This document shows, in pieces, positions 7,036-15,312 of a stretch of DNA of 22,094 nucleotides. The DNA lies in contig CALHAO010000486.1 in NCBI GenBank assembly GCA_937931765.1, forward strand, positions 1-22,094, given 5' to 3'. The position numbers were made by a program, and so were the translations under genes. The stretch is from an uncultured Thiotrichaceae bacterium (GTDB taxonomy: Bacteria; Pseudomonadota; Gammaproteobacteria; Thiotrichales; Thiotrichaceae). The notes under the pieces are model-generated. The model made no database searches and was not told where the DNA came from. It saw only the letters and a program-made list of their open reading frames with translations. Positions within the stretch are counted from its first letter, which is position 1. Every line of letters begins with the position of its first letter.

Positions 7036-8703
7036 CTCAAAAATTAGTCGTAAGTTCTGGTCATACAGCGCATTGCTGGATGGACGTGGAAACGGTTCTG
7101 ACTTATGTAACGCTGTAATCAGTGAATCACAAAATTGCTGACTACCCTGACAGTTTGTTACCCGCATCTGCTTAATAAACCCTGGCGGACGGATCGTCAT
7201 CACCACGGTTGCCTGCATGCCAAAGGTGTCTGCCGGTTCAATCCAGCGAGAACTGACATGACGTAAAATATCATTTCCCCAAGCCTCTCCCGCTCTTCGT
7301 AAAGCGCCGGGATCGACACTACCAGCTCCTGAGCCTGCTTGCTGATTAGCCTGCTGCTGTTGTTGCTGACGGTTACGCTCTGCCTGCTGCCTTGCCCGCT
7401 CAGCGTCCGCTTTACGTTTTTGCTCGGCAGCCTGGCGCTTCTGGTCAGCTGCCGCTTTCGCTTTTGCCTGAGCTGCTTCCTGTTTCTTTTTTTCCTGATC
7501 CGCTTTCCAACGTTCATGATATTCAGCTTTCTTAGCTTCCAGCGCGGCCTTTTCCTGGCGTGCTTTTTCCTCTGCTGCTTTTTTCTTTTGCTCAGCTAAA
7601 CGCTTTTTCTCAGCAGCAGCTCTCTGTTTGGCTGCTTCAGCTTCCTGCTTCTTTTTTTCCTGCTCGGCTTTCCAGCGCTCATGATATTCAGCTTTCTTAG
7701 CTTCCAGCGCTTCTTTTTCCTTACGTGCTTTTTCCGCTGCCGCTTTCTTTTTCAAATCAGCCACACGTTTTATCTCAGCCGCTTTAGCTTCGGCCTCTTC
7801 TCTTTTCTTTTTAGCCTGCTCAGCTTCCCAACGCTTTTTAAACTCTTCCTTTTTACGCGCCAATTCTGCTTCAGCTTTCTTTGCCTCTAATTCTTTCAAG
7901 CGCACTTTCTCAGCTGCTAGTGCTCTAACTTCTTCAGCACGTTGACGCTCGGCTTCCCTCGCTTCACGTGCCAATGCTTCCGAACGCTGGATGCGTTCCT
8001 GTTGCTCAGCTTTTTTAGCTTCCAACTCACGCAGAGTCTGTTGACTCTTCTCCCACTCCCTACGTTCTTCTTCCTGTTTTTTTGCGGCAGCTTCACGATC
8101 CTGCTTAGCCTGATCAGCCTGTTGTTGTACTTCCTGTGTTTTGCGGCGCTCTTCAGCCAGCTGCTTGGCGATTAACTCCTGACGTCTGAGTTCTTCTTCT
8201 AATTGTTCCAGATTCTCAGCTTCCAGCTTTTTCCGTGCCAACTCTTTCTTCGCTTCTGCTTGTCTTAAACGGTCAGCTTCTTTCTTTTGCTCTGCCAACG
8301 CTTGTTTCAGACGCTCTGTTTCCTGCTCGGCTTTTTTTCGCTGTTGCTCCTCACGCTTTAATTCGGCGGCTTCTTCTTTACGCTGTTTTTCTTGTTGTGC
8401 CTGCTGCCTTTGTTGCTGCTCTTTACGATCCTGCTCCGCCTTTTTTTCATCAACCGGTGGTGGCGCAATTGCTGCACTATCAGATACCGGCACAGGATCG
8501 GATACAACAGTTTCAGTCACCTCGGAGGCAACAGCCGTCTGAGCGCCGGAACTCGTACCTATCAATTGCACAGATTCAGCCCCTTCCGACACCTCCGGCT
8601 CTTTATGATTACTCAGGCCGAACAGCAGCAAGCCAACCACAATGACATGTAGCATTACAGCCCAAAACAGGGCAGTCGGATTTTTCAGAAGTTCTTTAAA
8701 CAT
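7027..8703 (-). CDS. tolA: Tol-Pal system protein TolA with expanded coiled-coil domain
   Basis: TolA transmits motor force from TolQR across the periplasm to TolB-Pal. Domain I is one transmembrane helix (about 13-33, ALFWAVMLHVIVVGLLLFGL). Domain II (about 85-450) is a very long Lys/Glu/Ala/Gln helix containing tandem 55-residue repeats with the core EYHERWKA. Domain III (about 460-558) is the globular TonB-C-like fold, with the family's paired cysteines (CQGSQQFC) and the end LRLIFEP. Its length of 558 exceeds E. coli TolA (421), through domain II. It follows tolR after an 82-base gap that contains a hairpin just before the start. Identity is secure from domain order and operon position. 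Confidence 0.93.
   Translation of the reverse strand: MFKELLKNPTALFWAVMLHVIVVGLLLFGLSNHKEPEVSEGAESVQLIGTSSGAQTAVASEVTETVVSDPVPVSDSAAIAPPPVDEKKAEQDRKEQQQRQQAQQEKQRKEEAAELKREEQQRKKAEQETERLKQALAEQKKEADRLRQAEAKKELARKKLEAENLEQLEEELRRQELIAKQLAEERRKTQEVQQQADQAKQDREAAAKKQEEERREWEKSQQTLRELEAKKAEQQERIQRSEALAREAREAERQRAEEVRALAAEKVRLKELEAKKAEAELARKKEEFKKRWEAEQAKKKREEAEAKAAEIKRVADLKKKAAAEKARKEKEALEAKKAEYHERWKAEQEKKKQEAEAAKQRAAAEKKRLAEQKKKAAEEKARQEKAALEAKKAEYHERWKADQEKKKQEAAQAKAKAAADQKRQAAEQKRKADAERARQQAERNRQQQQQQANQQAGSGAGSVDPGALRRAGEAWGNDILRHVSSRWIEPADTFGMQATVVMTIRPPGFIKQMRVTNCQGSQQFCDSLITALHKSEPFPRPSSNALYDQNLRLIFEPQ
7515..7710. repeat. 165-bp tandem repeats in tolA domain II
   Basis: A 31-base block, catgatattc through cttccagcgc, is identical at 7515-7545 and 7680-7710, a period of 165 bases or 55 residues. 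At protein level two units share EAKKAEYHERWKA, and a third, more diverged unit (KKEEFKKRWEAEQAKKK) lies upstream in the gene. The DNA identity suggests a fairly recent duplication. Confidence 0.7.
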
Positions 8704-8708
8704 AAATG

Positions 8709-8731
8709 TTGTTATTCCAAACCTATAACAA
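8709..8731. promoter_or_regulatory. Hairpin just upstream of the tolA start
   Basis: Arms ttgttat (8709-8715) and ataacaa (8725-8731) form a 7-bp stem around a nine-base loop that holds AGG and GGA in the mRNA sense, the only Shine-Dalgarno-like bases before tolA. It ends five bases from the ATG. It could adjust tolA translation relative to tolQR; no experiment is implied by sequence alone. Confidence 0.35.
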
Positions 8732-8785
8732 TCTTACTGTGCAAGTCCAAGACTCGCATGATTGCGGAGTGCAGCTGCATGGCTG

Positions 8786-9199
8786 TTACTGCAATGGATC
8801 GGTCATCAAGCCAACTTTTGCACCGGCCAGTTCTGCTGCCGCAACTGCCGCCATAACGTAATGATATTCCACATTTTTTGCTGCCCGTATGCGTACTGGC
8901 CGCTGCGCCGCTTCCCCGATCAATTGCTGTGCGATGTAATCCCGAAGCTCTGTTTCATCCAGAACAGTCTCATCCGATAAAAAGTACTGTCCGGTTTGAT
9001 CCACAGAAATAATCAAAGGTTCCTGCTGATTGTCGGTGGTGAGTGATTTTGTGCCCGTATCCGGCATATCAATGTCCACACCCATCTGCATCATCGGAGC
9101 CGTCACCATAAAGATCACCAGTAGCACTAACATCACATCGATGTAAGGCACTACATTCATTTCTGCCATCGACTTACGCTGGCGGCGGGTAGATCTCAT
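8786..9199 (-). CDS. tolR: Tol-Pal system protein TolR (ExbD/TolR family)
   Basis: TolR is the plug and peptidoglycan-binding subunit of the proton-driven TolQR motor. The 137-residue protein has a short basic cytoplasmic tail (MRSTRRQRKSMAEMN), one transmembrane helix (about 19-37) that contains the conserved proton-path aspartate in VVPYIDVMLVLLVIF, and a periplasmic domain (about 45-137, E. coli total 142). Its start overlaps the tolQ stop by four bases (ATGA), the usual coupling of motor subunits that must be made in fixed ratio. tolA follows after 82 bases. Confidence 0.95.
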   Translation of the reverse strand: MRSTRRQRKSMAEMNVVPYIDVMLVLLVIFMVTAPMMQMGVDIDMPDTGTKSLTTDNQQEPLIISVDQTGQYFLSDETVLDETELRDYIAQQLIGEAAQRPVRIRAAKNVEYHYVMAAVAAAELAGAKVGLMTDPLQ

Positions 9200-9885
9200 G
9201 ACACAGGCTGCTTTTGTGCTGCTGCCTGGCGCTCAAGCAAGGCGGTAAATTCTTCACGGAAGTTATCGTACTGTACCGCCAGCCTATCAATATGATCATT
9301 AAAACGGTTATACGCCACCACTGCCGGAATGGCTGCAAACAAACCAATTGCCGTGGCTATCAAAGCTTCCGCAATACCTGGTGCTACCACTGATAAAGTT
9401 GCTTGTTTCATTTTACCCAGGGAAATAAATGAATTCATAATCCCCCAAACCGTGCCAAACAAACCGACATAAGGACTGGTAGAACCCACCGTCGCCAAAA
9501 AGGCCAGATTCCGCTCAAGGCTATCGACTTCTTTGGAGCTGGCCACGCGCATCGAACGCTGTACGGCATCACTCATCGACAAACGTGCCGCCGGATCAGT
9601 TTTCATGGCCCGCAGGTATTCATGGAAACCATCATAAAAAATCCGCTCCAGACCTTCCCGATCAGGATTTTGGCCCAACTCATCGTACAACGCATTCAGC
9701 GAAATACCACTCCAGAAGCGCGACTCAAAACGATCAGCATTACGCCTCGCACGCTTGAGCTTGCCACTCTTCATAATAATCAGCGTCCAGGATAACAAGG
9801 ACGCTAGCACCAGCAAGCCCATGACAATCTTGACCACCAGCGTGGCGTCAAGAATCAGTTGGATAATAGATAAATCAGTAGTCAC
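9196..9885 (-). CDS. tolQ: Tol-Pal system protein TolQ (ExbB/TolQ family)
   Basis: TolQ forms the inner-membrane stator ring around TolR. I chose the GTG at 9885: AAGGTG lies nine bases upstream and the product begins MTTDLSIIQLILDATLVVK, aligning well with the start of E. coli TolQ. A GTG four codons earlier (9897) is also open but sits inside that ribosome-binding site. The 229-residue protein (E. coli 230) has three transmembrane helices at about 15-35, 130-155 (LATVGSTSPYVGLFGTVWG, the family signature) and 165-190 (ALIATAIGLFAAIPAVVAYN), plus a large cytoplasmic loop. It overlaps ybgC by 11 bases and tolR by four, so the three are translationally coupled. Confidence 0.94.
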   Translation of the reverse strand: MTTDLSIIQLILDATLVVKIVMGLLVLASLLSWTLIIMKSGKLKRARRNADRFESRFWSGISLNALYDELGQNPDREGLERIFYDGFHEYLRAMKTDPAARLSMSDAVQRSMRVASSKEVDSLERNLAFLATVGSTSPYVGLFGTVWGIMNSFISLGKMKQATLSVVAPGIAEALIATAIGLFAAIPAVVAYNRFNDHIDRLAVQYDNFREEFTALLERQAAAQKQPVS

Positions 9886-10303
9886 CGGATAATGCACCTT
9901 TTATAGACTGTGGTATTGCGCCGGGTTTAAAAGTCGTGGCATTCACACAGGCAACTTTAACCGTAGCCTCTGTTAACACGTCCTCATCCCGCATATTCTC
10001 AGCCTTGCGCAGGATGGTCTGTCGAAACTCAACGCTGGCCCGCCCCATATTTTCAACCGATGTGTGCACTGCCAGCTCATCATTAAAACGGGCGGGGCGC
10101 TTGTAATCGATCTGAATACTGCTGACCACGAACAATACATCCAGCTCATTCGCCAGAACGTCCTGATCATAGCCCAATTCACGCAAATATTCCGTGCGGG
10201 CGCGTTCCATAAAATTGAGGTAATTGCTGTGGTAAACCACACCTCCGGCATCTGTATCCTCATAGTACACCCGCACCGGCAGGGTAAATTCTCTATTATT
10301 CAT
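9875..10303 (-). CDS. ybgC: Tol-Pal system-associated acyl-CoA thioesterase YbgC
   Basis: YbgC is a cytoplasmic hot-dog fold (4HBT) thioesterase that is nearly always the first gene of tol-pal clusters. The 142-residue protein carries the catalytic signature YYEDTDAGGVVYHSNY (13-28), with the expected active-site Asp18, and FMERARTEYLREL next to it, as in E. coli YbgC. The end overlaps tolQ. Only 45 bases separate its start from the stop of the endonuclease-like gene behind it; no clear promoter is visible there, so transcription may begin further upstream. Confidence 0.94.
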   Translation of the reverse strand: MNNREFTLPVRVYYEDTDAGGVVYHSNYLNFMERARTEYLRELGYDQDVLANELDVLFVVSSIQIDYKRPARFNDELAVHTSVENMGRASVEFRQTILRKAENMRDEDVLTEATVKVACVNATTFKPGAIPQSIKGALSGDY

Positions 10304-10348
10304 AAACCTGAGAATACCAGAAGCTAAAGTCCTGCGTATAGTACCGCT

Positions 10349-11434
10349 TTATTTCTCGCCGGGCGTTGGCACATCATTCTCACTCACACCCTGTTTTTCA
10401 GCTATTTCCATCGCCCACTCATGTTCAGGAGCACTGGCTGTTATACCTGTCTGGTCATCACCGTGCACCGGCGTAAACGTAAGCCGGGTCAACAATGGAA
10501 AATGGTCTGAGTCAATCGACGGTAAACGCTGAATAGCTTGCAAGGTGAAATGTTGACTGTGAAACAAGTGATCCAACGGCCAGCGCACAAACAAGTAATC
10601 GACATGAAAGGTGTTGAACACGCCACGCCCCACACGTGGATCAAGTAAACCACTAATTTTACGAAAAAGTCTGGCGGTAGCTGACCAGGCAACATCATTC
10701 AGGTCACCGGTTACAATCACTGGCTGGTCGCTCTCAGCCACGCTGCGGGCCACAATCACCAATTCAGCATCCCGTTCTGCTGACTCCAGGTTTTCTGTAG
10801 GGCTGGGCGGAGCCGGATGCAGAAAGTGTGCACGAACCTTATCGCCTGAACGTAATTCCAGCGCTACATGTATCGATGGAACATCTTCTTCAACAAAATA
10901 GCAGATTTCCTGCTCGCTTAGCGGTAACCGTGAATAGACATGCATACCATAAAGATTATCGAGAGGACACTTGACACTATAAGGCATCTCAGCTTCCAGT
11001 ACCTTAAGCTGATCTTCCCACCATTGATCTGATTCCAGCGTTACCAACACATCAGGCCGATGTTTTTCCACCAGACTAATCAACGCCTCAGCATTACGAT
11101 TGGGTGTGAGTACATTCGACGTCAGGATACTGAGTTGTTTATCAGTAGTATTATCATCAGAGAGCTTAACCTCTTTAGGCCATAACAAGGTATAAGGTAA
11201 TATCCACCACAACTGCCAGATCAGACACAGAGCCGTAATAACAATCAGCACCTGGACAGTAACTATTTGGGTATCAAGAAAAATAAAATGGGTTACCAAT
11301 AAAACCGCTGAAAACACCACGAACTGCAGGCGAGGAAACTCCATCCCCCTGACAATCCAATGCGAATGACGCGAGAGCGGAAGCAAGGTAGCCAGTAGAA
11401 TCAGTAGTGTGAAAAACGTGAGTATCGGTAACAT
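10349..11434 (-). CDS. Membrane-anchored endonuclease/exonuclease/phosphatase (EEP) family protein
   Basis: The 361-residue product starts with three hydrophobic helices (about 1-20, 36-54, 58-84), followed from about residue 100 by an EEP (DNase I-like) domain. The metal and catalytic motifs are in order: SNV (N107), LESD (E134), HPAPPSP (H206), TGDLND (D244, N246), HVDYLF (D279) and SDHFPL (D310, H311). All key residues are present, so it should be an active phosphoesterase with the domain on one side of the membrane. The substrate cannot be told: DNA, phosphoinositide-like lipids and sphingomyelin are all used in the superfamily. It shares strand with tol-pal and ends 45 bases before ybgC. 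A TAGG site sits six bases before the ATG. Confidence 0.85.
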   Translation of the reverse strand: MLPILTFFTLLILLATLLPLSRHSHWIVRGMEFPRLQFVVFSAVLLVTHFIFLDTQIVTVQVLIVITALCLIWQLWWILPYTLLWPKEVKLSDDNTTDKQLSILTSNVLTPNRNAEALISLVEKHRPDVLVTLESDQWWEDQLKVLEAEMPYSVKCPLDNLYGMHVYSRLPLSEQEICYFVEEDVPSIHVALELRSGDKVRAHFLHPAPPSPTENLESAERDAELVIVARSVAESDQPVIVTGDLNDVAWSATARLFRKISGLLDPRVGRGVFNTFHVDYLFVRWPLDHLFHSQHFTLQAIQRLPSIDSDHFPLLTRLTFTPVHGDDQTGITASAPEHEWAMEIAEKQGVSENDVPTPGEK

Positions 11435-11580
11435 GCCAAGCCTAGATTTTTAGTTATCTACGATAAAAACAGAACAAAGCAACCATTGCAATTAGGTAAT
11501 GAAGGTTTTTCGCATTCTATCAACCGAATGTATAGCATGACTGCTACTTTAACAGCAGACCCAACAGCAAACGGATCACC

Positions 11581-13041
11581 ATGAATACAGCTTTATTCCC
11601 CTTTGATAACAGCTACGCCCGTTTACCTGAATATTTTTACAGCCGTGTCAATCCGCAGCCAGTTAAACAACCCACACTCATTATCCTGAATGAATCATTA
11701 GCCACAGAACTAAACCTGCCCACTGAACGTTTGAAAGAAGATGAACAGGTCGCTGTATTTAGTGGCAACCGTATACCAGAAGGCTCAGAACCACTGGCAA
11801 TGGCCTACACCGGCCATCAGTTCGGCCATTTCAATCCGCAACTAGGTGACGGACGCGCTATTCTGCTGGGTGAATTACTGAATAATAAGAACGAACGTTT
11901 TGATGTGCAACTCAAAGGCCCAGGCCGCACACCTTATTCACGCGGTGGTGATGGTCGTGCTGCAATGGGGCCGGTATTGCGCGAATACATCATGTGTGAA
12001 TTCATGCAGGCTGCCGGTATACCTACCACACGAGCGCTAGCAGCGGTGAGTACCGGTGAAAACGTGATGCGGGAACACCTATTGCCCGGTGCGATTATTA
12101 CACGCTTATCTCAAAGCTATGTACGTGTTGGCACCTTTCAATTTTTTGCCGCACAGCAGAATTTTCAGGCAGTACGTGAACTGGCTGATTATGTGATTGC
12201 ACGCAATTACCCTGAGGCTGCGCCATCGGATAACCCCTACCAGGCTTTACTTGAAGCTGTTATCAAACGCCAGGCTGAACTCATCGCCCAATGGATGCAA
12301 ATCGGTTTTATCCACGGTGTAATGAACACAGATAATGCCTCTATCGCCGGTGAAACCATTGATTATGGCCCGTGTGCTTTTATGGATGAGTACCATGCTG
12401 ACACGGTTTTCAGCTCCATTGATCGACAAGGGCGTTATGCTTATCGCAACCAGCCGCCCATCGGGCACTGGAATATGTGCCGCTTTGCAGAAACACTGAT
12501 TCCATTGCTGGATGAAGACAGTGAAGCCGGGGCCGCGATTGCTCAACAAGCTATCAATACTTATCCGGATTTATATCAGCACAGCTGGCTCAATGGCATG
12601 CGTAGTAAATTGGGCTTGGAACAACAAAACGATGATGATGAGGCCCTGATCAATAACCTATTAGCCATCATGTCAGACCATAAAGCTGATTTCACACTGA
12701 CCTTCCGAGGCTTATCTGATCCGGATCTGCTGCCTGAAGCTTTAAAACATGCTGCAGATTTTCAGCAGTGGAACAACCAGTGGCAACAACGACTGACAAT
12801 AGAAACACGCTCAGAAGCGGATCGTCAGGCTGCTATGCGGGCTGTCAATCCACTGTACATCCCGCGCAATCACTTGGTCGAAGCCGTCATCCGTTCCGCT
12901 GAAGATCATGGTGACTTCAAGCCCTTCCATGATTTACTGGTTATATTAGAAAAACCTTTTCAAAAACAGACTATTTCTGAAAAGTATACACAGCCACCAC
13001 GCCCGGAGCAGGTTGTTCAAAACACCTTCTGTGGCACTTAG
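11581..13041 (+). CDS. selO: Protein adenylyltransferase SelO (YdiU family)
   Basis: SelO has a protein-kinase-like fold but transfers AMP from ATP to Ser/Thr/Tyr of target proteins (shown for E. coli and Pseudomonas homologues), with a redox-linked role. The 486 residues match the family (E. coli 478). Motifs include MAYTGHQFGHFNPQLGDGRA, RTPYSRGGDGRAAMGP and HGVMNTDN...DYGP with Asp251 and Asp261 in the catalytic and metal positions. A lone cysteine lies third from the C-terminus (NTFCGT), the position of selenocysteine in human SELENOO. It is monocistronic here, divergent from the EEP gene, with a hairpin behind it. Nothing ties it functionally to the secretion genes beyond adjacency. Confidence 0.94.
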   Translation: MNTALFPFDNSYARLPEYFYSRVNPQPVKQPTLIILNESLATELNLPTERLKEDEQVAVFSGNRIPEGSEPLAMAYTGHQFGHFNPQLGDGRAILLGELLNNKNERFDVQLKGPGRTPYSRGGDGRAAMGPVLREYIMCEFMQAAGIPTTRALAAVSTGENVMREHLLPGAIITRLSQSYVRVGTFQFFAAQQNFQAVRELADYVIARNYPEAAPSDNPYQALLEAVIKRQAELIAQWMQIGFIHGVMNTDNASIAGETIDYGPCAFMDEYHADTVFSSIDRQGRYAYRNQPPIGHWNMCRFAETLIPLLDEDSEAGAAIAQQAINTYPDLYQHSWLNGMRSKLGLEQQNDDDEALINNLLAIMSDHKADFTLTFRGLSDPDLLPEALKHAADFQQWNNQWQQRLTIETRSEADRQAAMRAVNPLYIPRNHLVEAVIRSAEDHGDFKPFHDLLVILEKPFQKQTISEKYTQPPRPEQVVQNTFCGT

Positions 13042-13075
13042 ATACAACCTGCTATTTATCCAGTCATTCCTACCA

Positions 13076-13110
13076 CTGATCCTGTTAACACATCGAAATA
13101 ACAGGATCAG
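13076..13110. terminator. 12-bp inverted repeat downstream of selO
   Basis: ctgatcctgtta (13076-13087) and taacaggatcag (13099-13110) pair perfectly around an 11-base loop, 35 bases after the selO stop. No T tract follows on either strand, so it may be a Rho-assisted terminator, an mRNA 3' protecting structure, or a protein-binding operator next to the secretion operon promoter region. Confidence 0.45.
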
Positions 13111-13130
13111 GTCTACATTCAGCCAATTAA

Positions 13131-13136
13131 TATAAT
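13131..13136 (+). promoter_or_regulatory. Candidate -10 box for the type III secretion operon
   Basis: A perfect TATAAT lies in an AT-rich patch 180 bases before sctQ, the only good sigma-70 -10 in the gap. No recognisable -35 hexamer stands 16-18 bases upstream; instead the 12-bp inverted repeat ends 20 bases before it. An activator-dependent promoter would fit, but this is inference. Confidence 0.35.
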
Positions 13137-13315
13137 TCAATTTTCAAAGAAGTTTCCTGATGCCTGAATCATCATTCGGTAACACCCTTTTGTCTGGTGC
13201 ATTTGCGAGCACCACACTCCGGGAATAGGATTTACGGGAGCATGATTTTGTCAGCGGCTTTTGTTGTTGCCCATCCGAACCTGAAAAATACAAGTAGATC
13301 AGAAGAAAAAATATA

Positions 13316-14377
13316 ATGAGTATTCATTCCAGGCTGAAGGTAAAACCGTTTAACGCCACCCCGTGGAAAGCTACAGCGGTGCGTATTAATAATTTATTGC
13401 TAAACAAATCACAGGCTTACACATTTAACCTTGATGAAGATCGCATGCTACGTCTGCGCTTGTTTCCCGGTGAAACACAACGCCAAAGCATTTACCCCAT
13501 TGGGCTAACGCTGGGAATAGGCGACTCGACAGCGGGCTTATGGCTATCAGACTGGCCGGTGCTGGAGAATATCCGGGCTTTTATCCCTGAGGGGATGTTA
13601 AGCCGGTTGCCTGAAAATTTAGGACTGGCGCTCACGGAAAATGCGATGGAGGAGTTGCTGGTAACTGCTGAGCGCGGACTGTCCAGCAAGATCACACTGC
13701 AGTCGCTTTCTGCTGAACAAAATAGCCGTTTGTACACATTGCCCATCGGTTTTGAACTCATGGAAGCCAACCGGGCAAAACCGGAAGGCAGTAATATCCG
13801 CACGATTAGCGGACTGATTATGTTGGAAGAACGGCTCTATCCTTTATTGCAGGAAAGAATGCGTTTCTGGCCATCCACCCATAATGAAACATGGGACGCG
13901 ATGGAAGTTCGTCTCAACCTGGAAATAGGCCGGACACAACTCACCATTGAGGATATTAATAACTTAGCCGTTTCAGATGTGCTGCTGCCTGATAACAACG
14001 ACTTCCAGACCGCTCATCAGTTGCGACTGCGCTTGAAAGCAGACATGGCTTGTGCTGCTCAGCTGAATATCAATCAAAACCAAAATAATACGTTAACCAT
14101 AACGACAGACTGGAACGCCATGACTGACGAAACGCAACAAAATAATATTGAGCAGATTAATAAAGTACCCGTACAACTTTCCTTCGATCTCGGGCATAAA
14201 AACATGTCCTTTAACGAAGTAAAACAGCTAAGACCGGGTTACGTACTCGACCTGCCCGGCACGCTGCCGGAAGTGGTACAGATTCTGGCTCAGAACAAAC
14301 AAATTGGTACCGGTGAACTGGTGGAAATCGATGGCCGTATCGGTATTCGTATTTTAAGCCTGTTTGGCGCACGTTAA
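13316..14377 (+). CDS. sctQ: Type III secretion cytoplasmic ring protein SctQ (YscQ/HrcQ family)
   Basis: SctQ forms the sorting platform below the injectisome export gate. The 353-residue protein is weakly conserved at the N-terminus and ends in a clear SpoA domain (about 284-353): VPVQLSFDLGHKNMSFNEVKQLRPGYVLDL, then GELVEIDGRIGIRIL. One fused protein rather than separate FliM and FliN, plus the company of sctRSTUVN, marks it as injectisome and not flagellar. An internal ATG at 14120 (residue 269) would give an 85-residue SpoA-only product like those of YscQ and SpaO. An AGAAG site precedes the start. It is the first gene of the operon and ends 14 bases before sctR. Confidence 0.88.
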   Translation: MSIHSRLKVKPFNATPWKATAVRINNLLLNKSQAYTFNLDEDRMLRLRLFPGETQRQSIYPIGLTLGIGDSTAGLWLSDWPVLENIRAFIPEGMLSRLPENLGLALTENAMEELLVTAERGLSSKITLQSLSAEQNSRLYTLPIGFELMEANRAKPEGSNIRTISGLIMLEERLYPLLQERMRFWPSTHNETWDAMEVRLNLEIGRTQLTIEDINNLAVSDVLLPDNNDFQTAHQLRLRLKADMACAAQLNINQNQNNTLTITTDWNAMTDETQQNNIEQINKVPVQLSFDLGHKNMSFNEVKQLRPGYVLDLPGTLPEVVQILAQNKQIGTGELVEIDGRIGIRILSLFGAR

Positions 14378-14391
14378 AGAGCGGAAATATC

Positions 14392-15048
14392 ATGGAATCT
14401 TTTCCGAATCCTATTATCCTGATCAGTTTTCTGATCCTGATGGGACTGGCACCTTTTATTGCCATTCTGACCAGCTCTTTTGTCAAGCTGATGGTGGTTA
14501 TGCAGCTCACCCGTACCGCACTGGGCCTGCAACAGGAACCACCTAATATGGCACTCAGTGGTATCGCCATTATTCTGAGTATTTATATCATGGCTCCCGT
14601 GGCACTGGAGACTAAGGAGATATTCACCGAAAAAGGGGTCGATATAACTGATATAAGAAACCCGGGATTTACCAGCGCATTAATGGAAAGTGCGGTGCCT
14701 TTACAGGGCTTTCTGACCCGCCACTCAAAACAGGAAGAGCGGGATTTTTTTGTTCAGACGACTAAAGAAATCTGGCCCGAAAAATATTCAAAAGACATTG
14801 GCGAAGATCACTTATTGGTATTGATTCCTGCGTTCCTGGTGAGTGAGCTCACCATCGCTTTCCAGGTGGGTTTTCTGATTTACCTACCCTTCATTATTAT
14901 TGATCTGATTGTTTCAAACATACTGTTATCACTCGGTATGATTATGGTTTCCCCCATCATCGTTTCACTGCCCTTCAAGCTATTACTATTTGTTCTGGTG
15001 GACGGCTGGTCGCGTTTAATCCACGGGCTATTGTTGAGTTACTCATGA
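14392..15048 (+). CDS. sctR: Type III secretion export gate protein SctR (YscR/FliP family)
   Basis: SctR is the five-copy core of the SctRST export channel in the inner membrane. The 218-residue length and the lack of a cleavable signal peptide fit SctR rather than flagellar FliP. Conserved family stretches are SSFVKLMVVMQLTRTALGLQQ, PAFLVSELTIAFQVGF, YLPFIIIDLIVSNILLSLGM and SLPFKLLLFVLVDGW. Four membrane segments lie at about 8-28, 55-72, 145-190 and 195-212. The stop overlaps the sctS start by four bases (ATGA). Confidence 0.95.
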   Translation: MESFPNPIILISFLILMGLAPFIAILTSSFVKLMVVMQLTRTALGLQQEPPNMALSGIAIILSIYIMAPVALETKEIFTEKGVDITDIRNPGFTSALMESAVPLQGFLTRHSKQEERDFFVQTTKEIWPEKYSKDIGEDHLLVLIPAFLVSELTIAFQVGFLIYLPFIIIDLIVSNILLSLGMIMVSPIIVSLPFKLLLFVLVDGWSRLIHGLLLSYS

Positions 15049-15308
15049 ACGAAAATAGTCTGCTTCACTTCACCGCACAAGCCATGCAGCTGGTACTTTT
15101 TCTCTCCTTACCAGCGATTGCAGCAGCCACCTTTGTCGGTTTGCTGATTGGCCTGTTTCAGGCGCTGACATCGATTCAGGAACAAACGCTACCGCATGGA
15201 TTTAAGTTGGTTGCTGTTATGCTTGCCTTAGCTGCTACTTTACGCTGGCTGGGGCCGGAGCTGTACGCATTCACTATCCAGATCTTCGATATGATCCCGC
15301 AGGTGTAG
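15045..15308 (+). CDS. sctS: Type III secretion export gate protein SctS (YscS/FliQ family)
   Basis: SctS is a small two-helix subunit that packs around SctR in the export gate. It has 87 residues, as usual for the family, with helices at about 15-38 and 53-73 and the conserved loop LFQALTSIQEQTLPHGFKL (FliQ/YscS signature). It is coupled to sctR by an ATGA overlap, and sctT follows after four bases, with AGGTG before its start. Confidence 0.95.
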   Translation: MNENSLLHFTAQAMQLVLFLSLPAIAAATFVGLLIGLFQALTSIQEQTLPHGFKLVAVMLALAATLRWLGPELYAFTIQIFDMIPQV

Positions 15309-15312
15309 CGAA

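Noticed and set aside
7339..8652. Long open frames on the plus strand opposite tolA (rich in Leu, Phe, Ser, Cys)
   Set aside because: They are the antisense of a Lys/Glu/Ala-rich coiled-coil gene, which rarely contains stops in reverse; the composition is not protein-like and the real gene is clear.
11454..11466. Short ttatc/gataa hairpin between the EEP gene and selO as a terminator
   Set aside because: The stem is only 5 bp and AT-rich, and it lies upstream of both divergent genes, where no terminator is expected.
13042..13315. HrpL-type or PIP-box promoter for the secretion operon
   Set aside because: ttcgg and ccacac fragments occur, but not as the paired boxes with the required spacing.
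14211..14570. 119-codon open frame on the minus strand across the sctQ-sctR junction
   Set aside because: It lies entirely under two well-supported genes, has no recognisable domain and no ribosome-binding site.
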